DNA of 64,000 nucleotides from Chlorobium sp. (GTDB lineage Bacteria > Bacteroidota > Chlorobiia > Chlorobiales > Chlorobiaceae): assembly GCA_005862285.1 (NCBI GenBank), contig SZXW01000010.1, positions 806,001-870,000 of the forward strand, read 5' to 3'. Below the pieces are notes generated by a model. That model saw only the letters and a list, made by a program, of their open reading frames with translations, was not told the DNA's origin and did no database searches. The translations under genes and the position numbers were made by a program. This document shows positions 63,137 through 64,000 of this stretch, piece after piece (the first letter of the stretch is position 1; every line of letters starts with the position of its first letter).

Positions 63137-63625
63137 TCACACCGGGTTCGTTCCGGCTTCCGCTTTCAGTTTCATTTTCCGCTCGTGCCTTTTCTCGAGC
63201 CAGATCCTTGCCAGATATTGAATGGCGTTGATGATGTAGCTCGAATAGGCCACCGAGGACCAGAATACGAGGCTTTTATCGGAATAACCCTTCCAGGCGA
63301 GAAAGAAGTATAGGAAATGAAAGAAGGTCGCAACCGAACTGCCGACATCTTCCCAGAAAAACTCTTTCGAATAGACCCATTTGCCGAAGAGGTCCTTTTC
63401 GAAAAACATGCCGGTGATAAAGAGTATGACGAAAAAGAGCGTCTTGAAGAGAATGGCGACGCTGATCCAGAAAAAGTCGATGGAAGCGAGATTGTTCGCG
63501 TACAGGATATTCAGTGCGATACCGGATAGAAAGATGACGAACTGTACCGGCGCAAGCAGGATCTGGATTTCAGTCCATACGGATGCATTGCGTTTGGCAA
63601 GCTGTTCAGGCGTATAGCGAGGCAT
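63137..63625 (-). CDS. 3-vinyl bacteriochlorophyllide hydratase (BchF/BchV family)
   Basis: A 162-residue membrane protein with the BchF signature at the N-terminus: [32 protein letters not shown]. Further along [36 protein letters not shown] and [20 protein letters not shown] follow the same order as in purple bacterial BchF. It hydrates the C3 vinyl group of (bacterio)chlorophyllide, giving the 3-hydroxyethyl group needed for bacteriochlorophylls a, c, d and e. Green sulfur bacteria usually carry two forms, BchF and BchV; which one this is cannot be decided here. Four hydrophobic helices are visible. Confidence 0.9.
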   Translation of the reverse strand: MPRYTPEQLAKRNASVWTEIQILLAPVQFVIFLSGIALNILYANNLASIDFFWISVAILFKTLFFVILFITGMFFEKDLFGKWVYSKEFFWEDVGSSVATFFHFLYFFLAWKGYSDKSLVFWSSVAYSSYIINAIQYLARIWLEKRHERKMKLKAEAGTNPV

Positions 63626-63935
63626 GACCGTTTTGTCTTACAACTGCAGTTAATAAAATCCCGGCCGGAAGAACACCATGTCCGGGAATATCTGACAATA
63701 TTATTTAATCCATAATATAAAACAAGATATTGTGATTATCATCAGCTGCATTGTCATTCTTGTATAAAGAAGAAGATGATATATTGCAAGAAAACCAATA
63801 TGGCTTTTCAATAAACAGAGGTGTCATGAAGTGAAGCCGGTCAAGAGCCCGAAGGAAGGAATATGCCGGTGACAGCTACGTTAATTTGCTATATTTACCT
63901 GTTGAAAAACCGGTTATTCTGACTGTTGAGCCTAT
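63626..63935. other. Intergenic region between divergent bchF/bchV and the gene cut by the window end
   Basis: About 310 bases, A+T-rich in the middle (63700-63790). It must hold both promoters. No gene or RNA is recognised. Confidence 0.55.
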
Positions 63936-64000
63936 GTCTCTTTTACGGGAATTGTTCGAAGAGTATACGGCGTGGTATAAAAGCCTCGCTGAAGATAACG
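63936..64000 (+). CDS. N-terminal fragment of an unidentified protein, cut by the window end
   Basis: ATG at 63936 opens a frame, MSLLRELFEEYTAWYKSLAEDN, that stays open to the window edge (21 codons). The helical, charged beginning is protein-like and it is divergent from the bchF/bchV gene. Too short to assign. Confidence 0.45.

Noticed and set aside
62823-63140. 105-residue frame overlapping the small membrane protein
   Set aside because: Composition is irregular and rich in Arg, His and Cys; the overlapping 73-residue frame has two clean membrane helices.

Overview
The window is most likely chromosomal DNA of a green sulfur bacterium (Chlorobiaceae, phylum Chlorobiota). Three genes point there: a BciA-type divinyl chlorophyllide 8-vinyl reductase (41391-42398), a BchF/BchV-type 3-vinyl bacteriochlorophyllide hydratase (63137-63625, minus) and a sulfide:quinone oxidoreductase (21736-22962, minus). 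No phage, insertion sequence, CRISPR array or rRNA operon was found. The only RNA gene seen is a tRNA-Cys(GCA).

Region by region: (1) 2-11158 is a tightly packed plus-strand polysaccharide locus. It holds several GT4 glycosyltransferases, a GT2, a PIG-L deacetylase, an Acetyltransf_6 protein, an O-antigen ligase/polymerase-like membrane protein, a frameshifted FkbM methyltransferase, a TPR protein and a WecG/TagA-type GT26 enzyme. Stretches of it are clearly AT-rich. (2) 11322-13154 (minus) is a long-chain acyl-CoA ligase. (3) 13379-18445 is a plus-strand cluster: a flippase-like membrane protein, a GT-B-like protein, a NeuA-type CMP-sugar synthetase and a KdnB/KdnA pair, which suggests 8-amino-Kdo synthesis. 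(4) 18474-22962 holds tRNA-Cys, an SRAP protein, RmuC, an orphan HigA and SQR. (5) 23924-30680 is an unusual signalling-transport operon: an NMT1-like binding protein, a Cache-HAMP-SpoIIE phosphatase, a multi-lobed binding-protein/permease fusion, an ABC ATPase fused to an RsbW-like domain, and a STAS protein. (6) 30760-41195 is a private type II fatty-acid synthase (AcpS, dehydratase, Cys-less ketosynthase, ACP, ketosynthase, ketoreductase, FabL-like enoyl reductase). It runs into a Lol/MacB-type ABC exporter, a degenerate KASIII/type III PKS-like protein, a LolA-like carrier and an outer-membrane barrel candidate. (7) 41391-48793 holds bciA, a winged-helix protein, a YdcF-like protein, an NlpC/P60 hydrolase, VanX, a NYC1/NOL-like reductase, and a ParA plus CYTH/CHAD pair. 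(8) 49043-64000 is mixed: two secreted or surface proteins of unknown role, a GC-rich GNAT/deacetylase pair, a pentapeptide-repeat protein with an internal 120-bp duplication, a cyclase-family lipoprotein, a CheB-CheR-PAS protein, a BMP-family lipoprotein, an epimerase, a methyltransferase, small proteins and BchF/BchV.

Two blocks stand out. In the first (23924-30680), solute binding, transport ATPase and partner-switching modules (PP2C phosphatase, HATPase-like domain, STAS antagonist) are joined genetically and in one case physically, suggesting a transporter that reports to or is gated by a phospho-switch. In the second (30760-41195), a complete fatty-acyl chain-building set is coupled to machinery that normally moves lipids or lipoproteins to the outer membrane, suggesting a dedicated envelope lipid made and exported by one cassette. 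Functions are read from motifs by eye; no database search was run.
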